Assembly (NCBI GenBank): GCA_026393835.1
Contig: JAPKZK010000023.1
Span: 1 to 64,000, forward strand
Direction: 5' to 3'
DNA length: 64,000 nucleotides
Origin: Candidatus Aminicenantota bacterium
GTDB lineage: Bacteria > Acidobacteriota > Aminicenantia > UBA2199
Within the stretch, counting starts at the first letter, position 1, and every line of letters starts with the position of its first letter. Below the pieces are notes generated by a model. That model saw only the letters and a list, made by a program, of their open reading frames with translations. It searched no databases and was not told the DNA's origin. This document shows, in pieces, positions 32,689 through 41,464 of this stretch. Position numbers and translations under genes: made by a program.

Positions 32689-33804
32689 ATCAGACACATT
32701 AACGCTGTAAATTCCAATTCTGAGCTAAAAAAATTTATCGCCTTTCCCTATGACCTCTACCACGGCAACCCCGTCTGGATCCCCCCCCTGAAAACCGACC
32801 AGGTCGGGATTTTTAATCTCCACAAGAACTCCCTGCTCCAACACTGCGATTACCAATTATTCTTGCTGTATGAAGACGATCGCATCATCGGCCGCATCGC
32901 CGCTTATGTCAATCATACGGCCAACGAATACTGGCAAACGAAAACCGGACTTTTCGGCCATTATGAATGCATCGACGACCCGGACGCAGCATTTATGCTT
33001 CTGGATACCGCGGAAAAATGGCTGAAAGAACGGGGAATGAAAACCATGCGCGGACAATGGAATTTCGTTTCCCAGGATATCGGGTTTGTTTACGAAGGAT
33101 TCGATATCCCCCCCACAGTGCTTTCCTCTTACAATTTCCCCTATTATAACGACCAGGTGAAGGGCTTCGGGATGCAAAAAATCAAAGACCTCATGGTCTA
33201 TCAATGCGATACCGGCAAAGATTACAAAATCCCCTATCGATTCCTTCGCATGACCGACGCCGTGATCCGGCGCTGCGGCGTAACCGTTCGACATATCGAT
33301 ATGAAAAACCTGGAGGCGGACGCCGGGATTATCGTCCACCTCACCAATGAATCGCTAAAAAACAACTGGGGCTATTATCCCATCGATAAAAATGAAGCAA
33401 AGCAAATGGCCGTGGATTTAAAAATGATCGTTCACCCTGAATTGATTCTTATCGCCGAGGCGGACGGGGAACCCATCGGCTATGTCATTGCCCTACCGGA
33501 TGTCAATCAGCTATTGAAAAATTTGCACGGCCGACTATTCCCCCTGGGAATCTTTAAACTCTTATGGGGCGTCAAAAAACTGAACCGTTACCGCATCTGG
33601 GCCATGGGCATCCTGCCGCCTTACCAACGAAAAGGCGTTTCCGTACTATTGTTTCAAAGACTTAACGAAATGCTTGCCCCAAGGGGTTCCTATGTGGAAG
33701 TGAACTGGGTTTTAGAGGACAATTTTTTAATGAATAATACGGCGATAAAATTAAAATTGGAACCTATTAAAAAATACCGCATCTACGAAAAACAAATCGG
33801 CTGA
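32689..33804 (+). CDS. GNAT-fold acyltransferase, apparently without a standard start codon
   Basis: A ~371-residue protein. The N-terminal block (LKKFIAFPYDLYHGNPVWIPPLKTDQVGI...YQLFLLYEDDRIIGRIAAYVN) and the C-terminal half (LILIAEADGEPIGYVIALPDVN, IWAMGILPPYQRKGVSVLLFQRLNEM) match a widespread GNAT family with tandem acetyltransferase folds; the Q/R-x-x-G-x-G/S acyl-CoA loop is PYQRKGVS. Between the upstream stop (32677) and the first TTG (32863) the frame has no ATG, GTG or TTG, yet conserved sequence begins near 32720. AAGGAG (32678-32683) lies 5 bases before an ATC at 32689, which I take as the start. It is followed by the efflux operon 29 bases downstream. Confidence 0.78.
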   Translation: MRHINAVNSNSELKKFIAFPYDLYHGNPVWIPPLKTDQVGIFNLHKNSLLQHCDYQLFLLYEDDRIIGRIAAYVNHTANEYWQTKTGLFGHYECIDDPDAAFMLLDTAEKWLKERGMKTMRGQWNFVSQDIGFVYEGFDIPPTVLSSYNFPYYNDQVKGFGMQKIKDLMVYQCDTGKDYKIPYRFLRMTDAVIRRCGVTVRHIDMKNLEADAGIIVHLTNESLKNNWGYYPIDKNEAKQMAVDLKMIVHPELILIAEADGEPIGYVIALPDVNQLLKNLHGRLFPLGIFKLLWGVKKLNRYRIWAMGILPPYQRKGVSVLLFQRLNEMLAPRGSYVEVNWVLEDNFLMNNTAIKLKLEPIKKYRIYEKQIG

Positions 33805-33833
33805 AGCCGTATATTATAAATAAGGATTAAAAA

Positions 33834-35165
33834 ATGAAACTAAAGATACACTATTTAATCATCGCTTTTTCCCTGGCTGCCGCCGTATCGGTAAGCGGGG
33901 AAGAAAATAAAACGGCGCTGACCCTTGAATCGGCGGTTCAATCGGCGTTAAGCCGCAATGAACGCGCCGCCGTCGCCGACCAGCGGGTTATTGCCGCGGA
34001 CGCCAGGTCTATGAAAGGACGCTCGGTTTTCCTCCCCAATCTCAACCTGTCCGGCAGCTACACCCGGCGCCCCTACGAAGTAACAAGAGAACTGGACGGC
34101 CAGGAGATCATCATCCAGAGCCTGAACGCCCTGGCCGGGAGCGTCACCGTCAACAGCGTGCTCCTGGATTTCCGCTCCTTCCCCCTGTACCGGCAATTGA
34201 AACTTGAAAACAAGGCCGAAAAATCAAATTCCCTGGAAAGCAAACGGGGGTTGTCCTTCGAGGTGTGCGGGGCTTTCCTGGCGGCGCTGGGCGTCGAACA
34301 GGTGCTGAAAGCCGCCCAACAGCGTTTAGACTATGCAGGCCAGAATTTCAAAGCCTCCCGCGCCAGGTATGAGGCCCAGTTGGTGTCGGTCAACGACGTC
34401 ACGCGCGCCGAATTGGAATACGCCACTGCAGTGAAAGGCATCACCGGCGCCGGGGGCGATGTGGAAACCGCCCGCCTGCAATTGGAATTGCTGCTGGGTA
34501 TGAAAATCGAAGGGCTGCTGGAGAACCCGGAGCAATTATTGTCCCATGCCGAAGCGCCGCCCCCCGGGGCCGAACAGTTGATACCGGAAGCCCTGGACCG
34601 GCGTCAGGATCTTCACTCGCTGCGCTGGCACGCCCGGGCCCAACATGCGGCGGCCTCGGAACCGGCCATGCGCTGGCTGCCCTCCCTGTCTATCAATGGC
34701 CAGTACCGTTTTACCAATGAAAGCGGTTTCGCCGGCAAAAAAACCACCTGGTCCGTCGGCCTTGGCGCCAATTGGAACATTTTCGACGGTTTCGCCCGCA
34801 TCGCCGATTACAAGGAACGGAAAGCATTGGCCGCCATCGCGGACCTCGACGTACGGGCCGCTTTAAGAAAGGTGGAAGTCGAGGTGCGCAGCGCCCTGGT
34901 AACCCTGGCCAACCAGCAGGCCTCCCTTAAACAGGCCACCGTGGCCCTGGATGTGGCCCGGAAAAACGCCGTTGAAACCACAGAACTCTACCGCCAGGGG
35001 CTTACCGGCGCTTTGCAAGCCGCGGACGCCAATGTACGTCTCTATGAATCCGAAGTGGATTTTATCCGGGAACGCTACGGCCTGGCCATGGCTTTCTTAA
35101 ACCTGCGCATGGCCATCGGCCTGGACCCCTTCGGCAATCAGCAAACAAACGACAATATTCGCTAA
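33834..35165 (+). CDS. TolC-family outer-membrane efflux protein
   Basis: A 443-residue outer-membrane channel. Signal peptide at residues 1-22, then two homologous repeats with long helices (LTLESAVQSALSRNERAAVADQRVIAADA; RRQDLHSLRWHARAQHAA) and beta strands (LNLSGSYTRRPYE, LSINGQYRFTNES..TWSVGLGANWNIFDGFAR). It forms the outer-membrane duct of a tripartite pump with the next two genes (gaps of 16 bases and a 4-base overlap), in the order OMP - adaptor - permease. Confidence 0.93.
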   Translation: MKLKIHYLIIAFSLAAAVSVSGEENKTALTLESAVQSALSRNERAAVADQRVIAADARSMKGRSVFLPNLNLSGSYTRRPYEVTRELDGQEIIIQSLNALAGSVTVNSVLLDFRSFPLYRQLKLENKAEKSNSLESKRGLSFEVCGAFLAALGVEQVLKAAQQRLDYAGQNFKASRARYEAQLVSVNDVTRAELEYATAVKGITGAGGDVETARLQLELLLGMKIEGLLENPEQLLSHAEAPPPGAEQLIPEALDRRQDLHSLRWHARAQHAAASEPAMRWLPSLSINGQYRFTNESGFAGKKTTWSVGLGANWNIFDGFARIADYKERKALAAIADLDVRAALRKVEVEVRSALVTLANQQASLKQATVALDVARKNAVETTELYRQGLTGALQAADANVRLYESEVDFIRERYGLAMAFLNLRMAIGLDPFGNQQTNDNIR

Positions 35166-35181
35166 ACCCAGGAGTTAACCA

Positions 35182-36363
35182 ATGAAAATAAATCATTTAA
35201 AACCTTCGACAGCAATAAGTGTATTATTTACAATGATACTTTTAATAATAGGGTTCGCCGGCTGCAGCAAAGACCCCGGCGAATCCCTTGGCCGGAAACC
35301 CGGCGGCGGACGAATGGCCATCACGTTCCCGGTGGAAACCGTAACCGTCAAGAACCGGTCCGTGACCTATTCCATTTACGCGGTGGGTTCGGTGGAAGCC
35401 TTTGAAATGGTAATGGTCACTGCCCGCGTGGCCGGCGTGGTGGATAAAATCCTCTTTTCCGAGGGCACCCTTGTCCAGGCCGGCCGGGAGTTGGTGGAAA
35501 TCGAACCGGAGCGTTACCGGTTGGCGGTAGAATCGGCGCGCGCGGCCTGGGAAAAAGCCAAAGCCGCCAAAGCCGACGCGGAAGCCGGCTTAAAACGTCG
35601 CCGGCAGGTAGTTGAGAAAAACCCCGGGTTAATCCCGGGCGAGGAACTGGAAACCTGGAGCACCCGTGTTCGTACCGCGGTGGCCGAAGTCGCCCTGACC
35701 CAGGCGCAATTGAACCAGGCGGAGCTCAACCTTCATGATTCGTTGGTGCGGGCGCCAGTGGCCGGCGTGGTGCAAACCCGCACGGTCCAGACCGGCCAGT
35801 ATGTCCAACCCGGCGTTGTGCTGGCCACCATGATCCGCCGCGATCCTTTACTCCTGCGGTTCAAAGTCCCGGAACAGGACGCCAGCCGCATGAAACCGGG
35901 TCTAAAAGCCCTCTTTACTATTAAGAGCGACAAAACCGAATACACCTCCACCATTTCCTATGTGGCCGCTTCGGCCGAGGAGAATACCCGCATGGCGGCT
36001 GTAACCGCGACTATCGACGATGAAAATAGGGACCGGTTAAGACCCGGCGCATTTGCCGAAATTCATATCCCGGTGGGCAGTGTGAAGGATGTACCGGTAA
36101 TCCCCCAACTGGCCATACGCCCGGGCGAACGGGGTTTTCTTTCCTATGTCGTGGAGAACGGGACGGCAAAGGAACGAATCCTGACCCTGGGGATGCGCAC
36201 CGCCGACGGGCAGGTGGAAATACGGGATGGCTTGAAAGCGGGCGAAGCCCTGGTTATCCGTGGGGCGGAAGCCCTGCAGGACGGCGTTGCGGTGCGGGTG
36301 ACCCGCGCCGACAGCGTGGATGTTTCTCAGCCGGTTAAAGAAAAAAAAGGAGCTGATGCATGA
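35182..36363 (+). CDS. RND efflux periplasmic adaptor (membrane fusion protein), lipoprotein
   Basis: A 393-residue adaptor with a lipobox FAGC (C28), so it is probably anchored by lipid to the inner membrane. Domains in order: barrel-sandwich hybrid half (VGSVEAFEMVMVTARVAGVVDKILFSEGTLVQAGRELVEIEP), helical hairpin (~110-180), second half-lipoyl (APVAGVVQTRTVQTGQYVQPG), beta-barrel and membrane-proximal domain (VIPQLAIRPGERGFLSYVVENG). It links TolC with the RND permease; its stop overlaps the permease ATG (ATGA). Confidence 0.94.
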   Translation: MKINHLKPSTAISVLFTMILLIIGFAGCSKDPGESLGRKPGGGRMAITFPVETVTVKNRSVTYSIYAVGSVEAFEMVMVTARVAGVVDKILFSEGTLVQAGRELVEIEPERYRLAVESARAAWEKAKAAKADAEAGLKRRRQVVEKNPGLIPGEELETWSTRVRTAVAEVALTQAQLNQAELNLHDSLVRAPVAGVVQTRTVQTGQYVQPGVVLATMIRRDPLLLRFKVPEQDASRMKPGLKALFTIKSDKTEYTSTISYVAASAEENTRMAAVTATIDDENRDRLRPGAFAEIHIPVGSVKDVPVIPQLAIRPGERGFLSYVVENGTAKERILTLGMRTADGQVEIRDGLKAGEALVIRGAEALQDGVAVRVTRADSVDVSQPVKEKKGADA

Positions 36364-39300
36364 ACATAACGGAAGTTTGTATTAAGAAACCTGTTTTCGC
36401 CTGGATGTTAATGGCGGCCACGGTTTTATTCGGGTTAGTGGCCGGTTCCCGCATCGGCATCAGCCAGTTTCCAGATGTGGATTTCCCCACCATCAACGTT
36501 TCCGCCACCTGGGAGGGCGCGGCCCCGGAAGTTTTAGAGAACGATGTGGTAGAAATTTTGGAAGAGGCCCTGGTGCAAGTGGAAGGGGTGCGTTCCATCA
36601 CTTCTTCATCGCGGCAGGGGTCGGCCAACATTACCCTGGAACTGGATATTTCCCGCAACGTCGATCTGGCGCTGCAAGATGTGCAGGCCAAAGTGTCCCA
36701 GGCCCAACATCATTTGCCCCGCGACATGGACCCGCCGACAATCGCCAAATCCAACCCGGAAGATCAGCCAATCCTGTGGATTACCTTATCCGGTCCATTT
36801 CCCCAACGGGTGTTGACCGATTATGCCCGTTACAACCTCAAGGAAAAATTGCAAACCATTCCCGGCGTGGGAGAAATCACGGCCGGCGGCGCCCAGGACC
36901 GTAACGTCCGTATCTGGTTGGATGCGAACCGGCTGGATGAGAAGGGAGTGACAGTGCAAGATGTAATCTCGGCTTTGCAGCGGGAGCACGTGGAATTGCC
37001 GGCCGGACGTTTGGAAACCACGGGCCGGGAGGTCAATCTCCGCGTACTGGGCGAAGCCGTCGACCTGAAAACGCTGGAGCACATCGTTATCCGCGAGTCG
37101 GGCGGCAGTCCTATTTATTTGAGCGATGTGGCCCTGGTGGAAGATGGTTTCGAAGATATACGGCGTTTTTCCAGGGTGGATGGGGTCCCGGCCCAGGGAT
37201 TGGGCATAAAAAAGCAGCGGGGCGCCAATGCGGTGGCCGTGGCCAAACAGGTCAAAAAGGAACTGGTGGAACTGCAGAAAACCCTGCCCGAAGGCATGAT
37301 CATCAGTATCAATTCCGACTCCACCAAATTTATCGAGGATTCGGTGAACGAGATACAACTGGAACTGCTGCTGTCGGTATTATTGACCGCCCTGGTGTGC
37401 TGGATGTTTCTCGGTTCTCTTTCCAGCACCCTTAACGTGGTGTTGGCCATCCCCATGTCTTTGCTGGGAACCATTGCCGTTATTTACTTCCTGGGTTTTA
37501 CTTTCAACACCTTTACCTTGCTGGGATTGGCTTTGGCAGTAGGAATCGTGGTGGATGACGCCATCATGGTCATGGAAAACATTTACCGCCACGCCGAAGG
37601 GGGGAAAAGTCTTTTAAAAGCGGCCCTGGAAGGAACCAACGAAATCGCTTTTGCCGCGTTGGCGGCCACGTTGGCGGTAGTGGCGATTTTTATACCCGTG
37701 GCTTTTATCAGCGGTATTATCGGCCGGTTTTTCTTGCAGTTCGGGATTACCCTTTGCCTGGCGGTTCTTTTCTCATACGTAGAGGCCGTCACCCTGGCGC
37801 CTTCCCGGTGTGCGCAGTTTCTAAAGACTTCCCGCGAGGGACGGGGCCGGGTGGGAAAGGCGGTGGATCAAAGTTTCGATTGGATGAGCAGCAAATATGC
37901 CGACATACTCAAACGGGGCCTTAAGCGGCCCGGGATTATCCTGGTATTATCGGTGCTCTTATTTCTCGGGTCCCTGGTAGTGGTCCGTTTTTTACCCGGG
38001 GAGTTTGTTCCTTCCCAGGATTTAAGTTTGATGATGGTTCGTTTGCAAACGGCGGTAGGTTCGGATATCAGGGAAACGGATAAGTTGTTCCTGCAGGCGG
38101 AAAAGGTGGTGGCGTCTTTTCCCGAAGTGACGCGGCGGTTTCTTACAGTCGGTGGTGGGGGAGGTTCGGTAAATTCAGGTTTTATGTACGTTACCCTGGT
38201 TCCGCCCGGGGAGCGAAAGTTATCGCAGGCTGAATTAACCGCAGTGATGCGCAAGAAATTGAACGCCATCCCCGGTGTGCGGGCGGTGATCCAGGATATG
38301 TCCCAGAGGGGATTCACGGCCCAGAGGGGGTTCCCAGTGGAATTTTCCGTGCGTGGTCCCGACTGGGATCAACTGATTAAATCGAGCCGCGAGATAATGC
38401 GTAAGCTGGAAGCCAGCGGTACGGTGGTGGATTTGGACACGGATTACCAGTTAGGAATGCCTGAGTTGCGTGTGCAGCCGGACCGGGGGCGGGCGGCGGA
38501 CATCGGGGTTTCCATCGATGATGTGGCCACGACGTTGAATTCGTTGGTGGGCGGCATCCGGGTAGGAAAATACAGTTCCGGCGGCAGGCGATTGGATGTC
38601 CGTTTAAAATTATTGGCAGAGCAGCGGACGAGGCCCGAGGACCTGGCCAGGCTGCAGGTGCGGACCCGTTCGGGTGAATTGGTGCCGTTGTCGGCGCTGG
38701 TGAGTTACAAAGAGGAGCCGGCGCTGCAGTCGATTATGCGGCGGGACCGGGAGCGGGCCATTACGGTTTTTGCCAATGTGGCGCCGGGTCATGCGCAGGA
38801 AGAGGCGTTGAAGGTGGTGGAAAACCTTGCTCGTCAGATGCCGTTAGGGTATCGTGCGGTGTTGGGGGGGGCCAGTATCACTTTCCGGGAGTCCATGGGC
38901 AGTTTGATTTTTGCGTTGTGGATGGGAATTCTTATTGCTTATATGATTTTGGCTTCGCAGTTCAACTCGTTTCTTCACCCGGTGACGGTGTTGACGATTT
39001 TACCGTTGTCGGTAGTAGGGGCGATTCTTGCGCTGCTGGTAATGGGGCAGAGTTTGAACATTTTCAGTATGATTGGATTGTTGTTGTTGATGGGTATTGT
39101 GAAAAAGAATTCCATTATCCTGGTGGATTATGCCAACCAGTTTCGCAGTGAGACGGGAATGGGGGCCCGGGAGGCCATGGAGAAAGCGGGTCCGATTCGT
39201 TTGCGGCCGATTCTCATGACGGCCATAGCGACGTTAATGGCGGCGATTCCGCCGGCGTTGGGATTGGGCGCCGGTTCGGAAATTCGTATGCCGATGGCGA

Positions 39301-39398
39301 TTGCGGTTATCGGTGGGTTGGTATTGTCTACTGTACTTAGTCTCATCGTAGTGCCGGCTTTTTATGTGACAGCAGACCGCTTCAAGCGTAAAAAGTAA
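36360..39398 (+). CDS. RND (HAE1-type) multidrug efflux permease
   Basis: A 1012-residue inner-membrane proton antiporter with 12 TM helices. Seen: the N-terminal pattern KKPVFAWMLMAATVLFGLVA, porter subdomains, TM4 AVGIVVDDAIMVMENIYRH with the proton-relay Asp pair, TM10 region MGIVKKNSIILVDYANQ, and a C-terminal helix ending FYVTADRFKRKK. The family exports drugs, bile salts or lipids; the sequence is nearest the general HAE1 class. No local repressor gene is present, so control is probably by a distant regulator. Confidence 0.95.
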   Translation: MNITEVCIKKPVFAWMLMAATVLFGLVAGSRIGISQFPDVDFPTINVSATWEGAAPEVLENDVVEILEEALVQVEGVRSITSSSRQGSANITLELDISRNVDLALQDVQAKVSQAQHHLPRDMDPPTIAKSNPEDQPILWITLSGPFPQRVLTDYARYNLKEKLQTIPGVGEITAGGAQDRNVRIWLDANRLDEKGVTVQDVISALQREHVELPAGRLETTGREVNLRVLGEAVDLKTLEHIVIRESGGSPIYLSDVALVEDGFEDIRRFSRVDGVPAQGLGIKKQRGANAVAVAKQVKKELVELQKTLPEGMIISINSDSTKFIEDSVNEIQLELLLSVLLTALVCWMFLGSLSSTLNVVLAIPMSLLGTIAVIYFLGFTFNTFTLLGLALAVGIVVDDAIMVMENIYRHAEGGKSLLKAALEGTNEIAFAALAATLAVVAIFIPVAFISGIIGRFFLQFGITLCLAVLFSYVEAVTLAPSRCAQFLKTSREGRGRVGKAVDQSFDWMSSKYADILKRGLKRPGIILVLSVLLFLGSLVVVRFLPGEFVPSQDLSLMMVRLQTAVGSDIRETDKLFLQAEKVVASFPEVTRRFLTVGGGGGSVNSGFMYVTLVPPGERKLSQAELTAVMRKKLNAIPGVRAVIQDMSQRGFTAQRGFPVEFSVRGPDWDQLIKSSREIMRKLEASGTVVDLDTDYQLGMPELRVQPDRGRAADIGVSIDDVATTLNSLVGGIRVGKYSSGGRRLDVRLKLLAEQRTRPEDLARLQVRTRSGELVPLSALVSYKEEPALQSIMRRDRERAITVFANVAPGHAQEEALKVVENLARQMPLGYRAVLGGASITFRESMGSLIFALWMGILIAYMILASQFNSFLHPVTVLTILPLSVVGAILALLVMGQSLNIFSMIGLLLLMGIVKKNSIILVDYANQFRSETGMGAREAMEKAGPIRLRPILMTAIATLMAAIPPALGLGAGSEIRMPMAIAVIGGLVLSTVLSLIVVPAFYVTADRFKRKK

Positions 39399-39421
39399 CC
39401 CAATCAAAAGTTTTTGGAGGT

Positions 39422-39451
39422 CCAGGAACCTTTTTTCAAAAAGGTTCCTGG
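39422..39451. repeat. Dispersed hairpin after the RND permease
   Basis: CCAGGAACCTTTTT pairs with AAAAAGGTTCCTGG across 2 bases. It belongs to the same intergenic family as 15082, 40781 and 41287, and the following GCCGGAGGC supplies the ribosome binding site of the next gene. Confidence 0.7.
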
Positions 39452-39473
39452 CTGCCGGAGGCAACTTTTTTAA

Positions 39474-40757
39474 ATGGAAAAAAATGTAACTTATATTTCC
39501 CTGGAGAGTAGTGGTCGCAGTTTTGACAGCGAAGTAACATGTATGTTAGATCGTCTCCGTGGGCAGATCGGTATTGGTCAGACTTTGGACGAAGTAATGG
39601 AAGTAGTATGGAACACGACCCGGCCGGTATTGCCGCATGACCGGATTGGTCTTTCATTTATCGAGAATGACGGAGAGCGGGTGACGTCCCATTATTTCAA
39701 GGCCGACTATGATCTTGCAACGGTCAGGTTAGGGAAAGATTATTCCGCGGGCCTGGCCAATTCGACATTAAAAGGAATTCTAGATAAAGGCGCCGCCAGG
39801 ATCATCGGTAGCCTGCCCGCTTATCTTGAAGAGAACCCCAACTCGGTATCGACGAAGCTTTTATTGGCGGAAGGTATCGCATCTAATCTCACTTTGCCGT
39901 TGAAAGTGGATAAACGGGATGTGGGTTTCCTGTTCTTTTCCAGCCGGAATGCGGGGGTATTTACCGAGGTTCATGCGCAGGTATTGTTGGCGGTTTCGGA
40001 TATAATTTCGCAGAATATTGAAAAGATATGGCGTATCCATCAGTTAGAGCAGAGCCGGCGGGATTACCTGACCCTGTTGGGATTTGTTTCCCATGAGATG
40101 AAGAGTCCGCTTTCGTCGATGATGGCGGTGGGCAGTACGTATTTGAAAGGTTACCAGGGGCCGGTGGACCCTTTGGCGGATAAAACGGTTAAAAAGATGA
40201 TGCGCATATCCGGGTACATGGTGAACATGGTCAACAATTACCTGGACTTATCGCGGTTAGAATCCGGGGAAATGAGGTTCAACCCTGTACCTGGAGTTAA
40301 GTTCAGGGAAGAGGTGTTGGACTTTGCCATGGATACGGTGTCGGCCCGGGCGGAGGAGCGTGGTTCCCGCATACTGGTAGAAGGGCCGGAAAAGGATATA
40401 TTGCTGACAGGGGACCTGGACCTTTTGCGGATTGTGGCGGTCAATTTGCTGGACAATGCGATTAAATACGGCGATGAAAATATCGAAGTACAAGTCAAAC
40501 TAGCGGAAGAAGGGGGGAAATTGGTTTTTGCAGTGCGAAACAAAGGGGTGGGTTTCGATAAGGAGCAGGCCAAAAAATTGTTCCGCCGTTTCAGCCGCTT
40601 AAAGCAGAAAGGAACCGAAGATCGAAGGGGAACGGGGCTTGGATTGTATCTAACCTGGTGGATTATCCAGAAGCATGGGGGGCGGATCGAGGCGGATTCC
40701 GTGCCGGATCAGTGGGCGGAATTCAGAATTTATTTGCCCGCGCCACAGCGCGGCTAG
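39474..40757 (+). CDS. Soluble GAF-domain sensor histidine kinase
   Basis: A 427-residue kinase without membrane segments. Residues ~35-180 form a GAF domain (LDEVMEVVWNTTRPVLPHDRIGLSFI ... LTLPLKVDKRDVGFLFFSS). HisKA follows with FVSHEMKSPLSS (H207), then the ATPase domain with NLLDNAIKYG, VRNKGVGFDKE and RRGTGLGLYLT. It senses a cytosolic or cell-permeant ligand. No response regulator is adjacent. The GGAGG site is 13 bases from the ATG, rather far. It may be read from the efflux operon, separated from it by a hairpin. Confidence 0.9.
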   Translation: MEKNVTYISLESSGRSFDSEVTCMLDRLRGQIGIGQTLDEVMEVVWNTTRPVLPHDRIGLSFIENDGERVTSHYFKADYDLATVRLGKDYSAGLANSTLKGILDKGAARIIGSLPAYLEENPNSVSTKLLLAEGIASNLTLPLKVDKRDVGFLFFSSRNAGVFTEVHAQVLLAVSDIISQNIEKIWRIHQLEQSRRDYLTLLGFVSHEMKSPLSSMMAVGSTYLKGYQGPVDPLADKTVKKMMRISGYMVNMVNNYLDLSRLESGEMRFNPVPGVKFREEVLDFAMDTVSARAEERGSRILVEGPEKDILLTGDLDLLRIVAVNLLDNAIKYGDENIEVQVKLAEEGGKLVFAVRNKGVGFDKEQAKKLFRRFSRLKQKGTEDRRGTGLGLYLTWWIIQKHGGRIEADSVPDQWAEFRIYLPAPQRG

Positions 40758-40780
40758 ACGGCATTATTGCCTTCGGCAAC

Positions 40781-40810
40781 CAGGAAACCCTTTTGAAAAA
40801 GGGTTTCCTG
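40781..40810. repeat. Dispersed hairpin between convergent genes
   Basis: CAGGAAACCCTTTT pairs with AAAAGGGTTTCCTG. It lies between the histidine kinase and the convergent RiPP precursor, and may terminate both. Confidence 0.7.
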
Positions 40811-40894
40811 AACCTTCCTAAAACTTTTGGTTATTGTTCTGCACCAAAAGACTGAACACTAAAATGCATCATTCTCCGTAAATGTTTTATGACA

Positions 40895-41164
40895 CTAGCA
40901 AAAGTCAGTCTGACAAGCAACGCATCTTGTTTGCGAGCCACACGTGTTAGTGCATCCGCACCCGAGGTGAGTAGCGCACGTATTACAAGTAGCGCACGTA
41001 TTACAAACAGTATTGCACATGCTACCACAGAACGTTACGCAAGTACAATTAGTCAGTGGCTCAGTATCAGGCCCTCCGCCTCTTACTTTTTTTTTGGCAT
41101 CATTTTCCAAGGATGTTACAAAACTCTGAACCTTAATGTTTGAAAGTTTTAATTTTTTAGGCAT
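40895..41164 (-). CDS. Pinensin-like lanthipeptide precursor with extremely Cys/Thr-rich core
   Basis: An 89-residue precursor. The leader KKLKLSNIKVQSFVTSLEND has the 'KL.L..IKVQSFVTSL' signature of pinensin-family class I lanthipeptides and ends in RGGG. The ~52-residue core from TNCTCVTFCG onward has 14 Cys and 14 Ser/Thr, with a repeated CNTCAT unit (the DNA repeats GTAGCGCACGTATTACAA). Equal numbers of Cys and Ser/Thr would allow up to 14 thioether rings in principle; a metal-binding, unmodified Cys-rich peptide is the alternative. AAGGAG lies 7 bases before the ATG and a strong promoter precedes it. No LanB/LanC is within the window. Confidence 0.8.
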   Translation of the reverse strand: MPKKLKLSNIKVQSFVTSLENDAKKKVRGGGPDTEPLTNCTCVTFCGSMCNTVCNTCATCNTCATHLGCGCTNTCGSQTRCVACQTDFC

Positions 41165-41206
41165 TTTTATCTCCTTTTTTTACGATTAAAATATTTTAAA
41201 GATTTT

Positions 41207-41235
41207 CGAATACCATATCCAGGAAAAAATGTCAA
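41207..41235 (-). promoter_or_regulatory. Promoter of the pinensin-like precursor
   Basis: On the minus strand: TTGACA (41230-41235), 17-bp spacer, TATTCG (41207-41212), 43 bases before the ATG. Confidence 0.7.
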
Positions 41236-41286
41236 CATGTTAAATTTATTTTTTTTCGCGCCACAGCCCCTTTTTGCCTCCGGCGG

Positions 41287-41316
41287 TCAGAAACCTTTTC
41301 GAGAAAAGGTTTCTGA
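41287..41316. repeat. Dispersed hairpin, 14-bp stem
   Basis: TCAGAAACCTTTTC pairs with GAAAAGGTTTCTGA. It has the same GCCTCCGGCGG...CCAAAAGCTTTTG context as the copies at 15082 and 39422. Confidence 0.7.
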
Positions 41317-41339
41317 ACTTCCAAAAGCTTTTGATTATT

Positions 41340-41386
41340 GTCCTGGCGCAAGACGATTTCAACCTAAAATTGTCCTGGCGTAGGAC
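41340..41386. promoter_or_regulatory. Tandem operator-like palindromes GTCCTGGCG-(C/T)A(A/G)GAC
   Basis: GTCCTGGCGCAAGAC (41340-41354) and GTCCTGGCGTAGGAC (41372-41386), each followed by GATTTC, lie 29 bases and more upstream of the ATPase promoter. A perfect version GTCCTGGCGCAGGAC precedes the deleted copy (44927-44941). They look like binding sites for a dimeric regulator. Confidence 0.5.
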
Positions 41387-41414
41387 GATTTCGGCATAAT
41401 TTCCCGGGAATCGT

Positions 41415-41443
41415 TTTACAAGAAGACAATTTTAGTTTATAAT
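41415..41443 (+). promoter_or_regulatory. Promoter of the DUF4143 ATPase gene
   Basis: TTTACA (41415-41420), exactly 17 bp, TATAAT (41438-41443), 21 bases before the ATG, with GGAGG just upstream of the start. Confidence 0.8.
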
Positions 41444-41464
41444 TAACCCTACCGGAGGATAATT

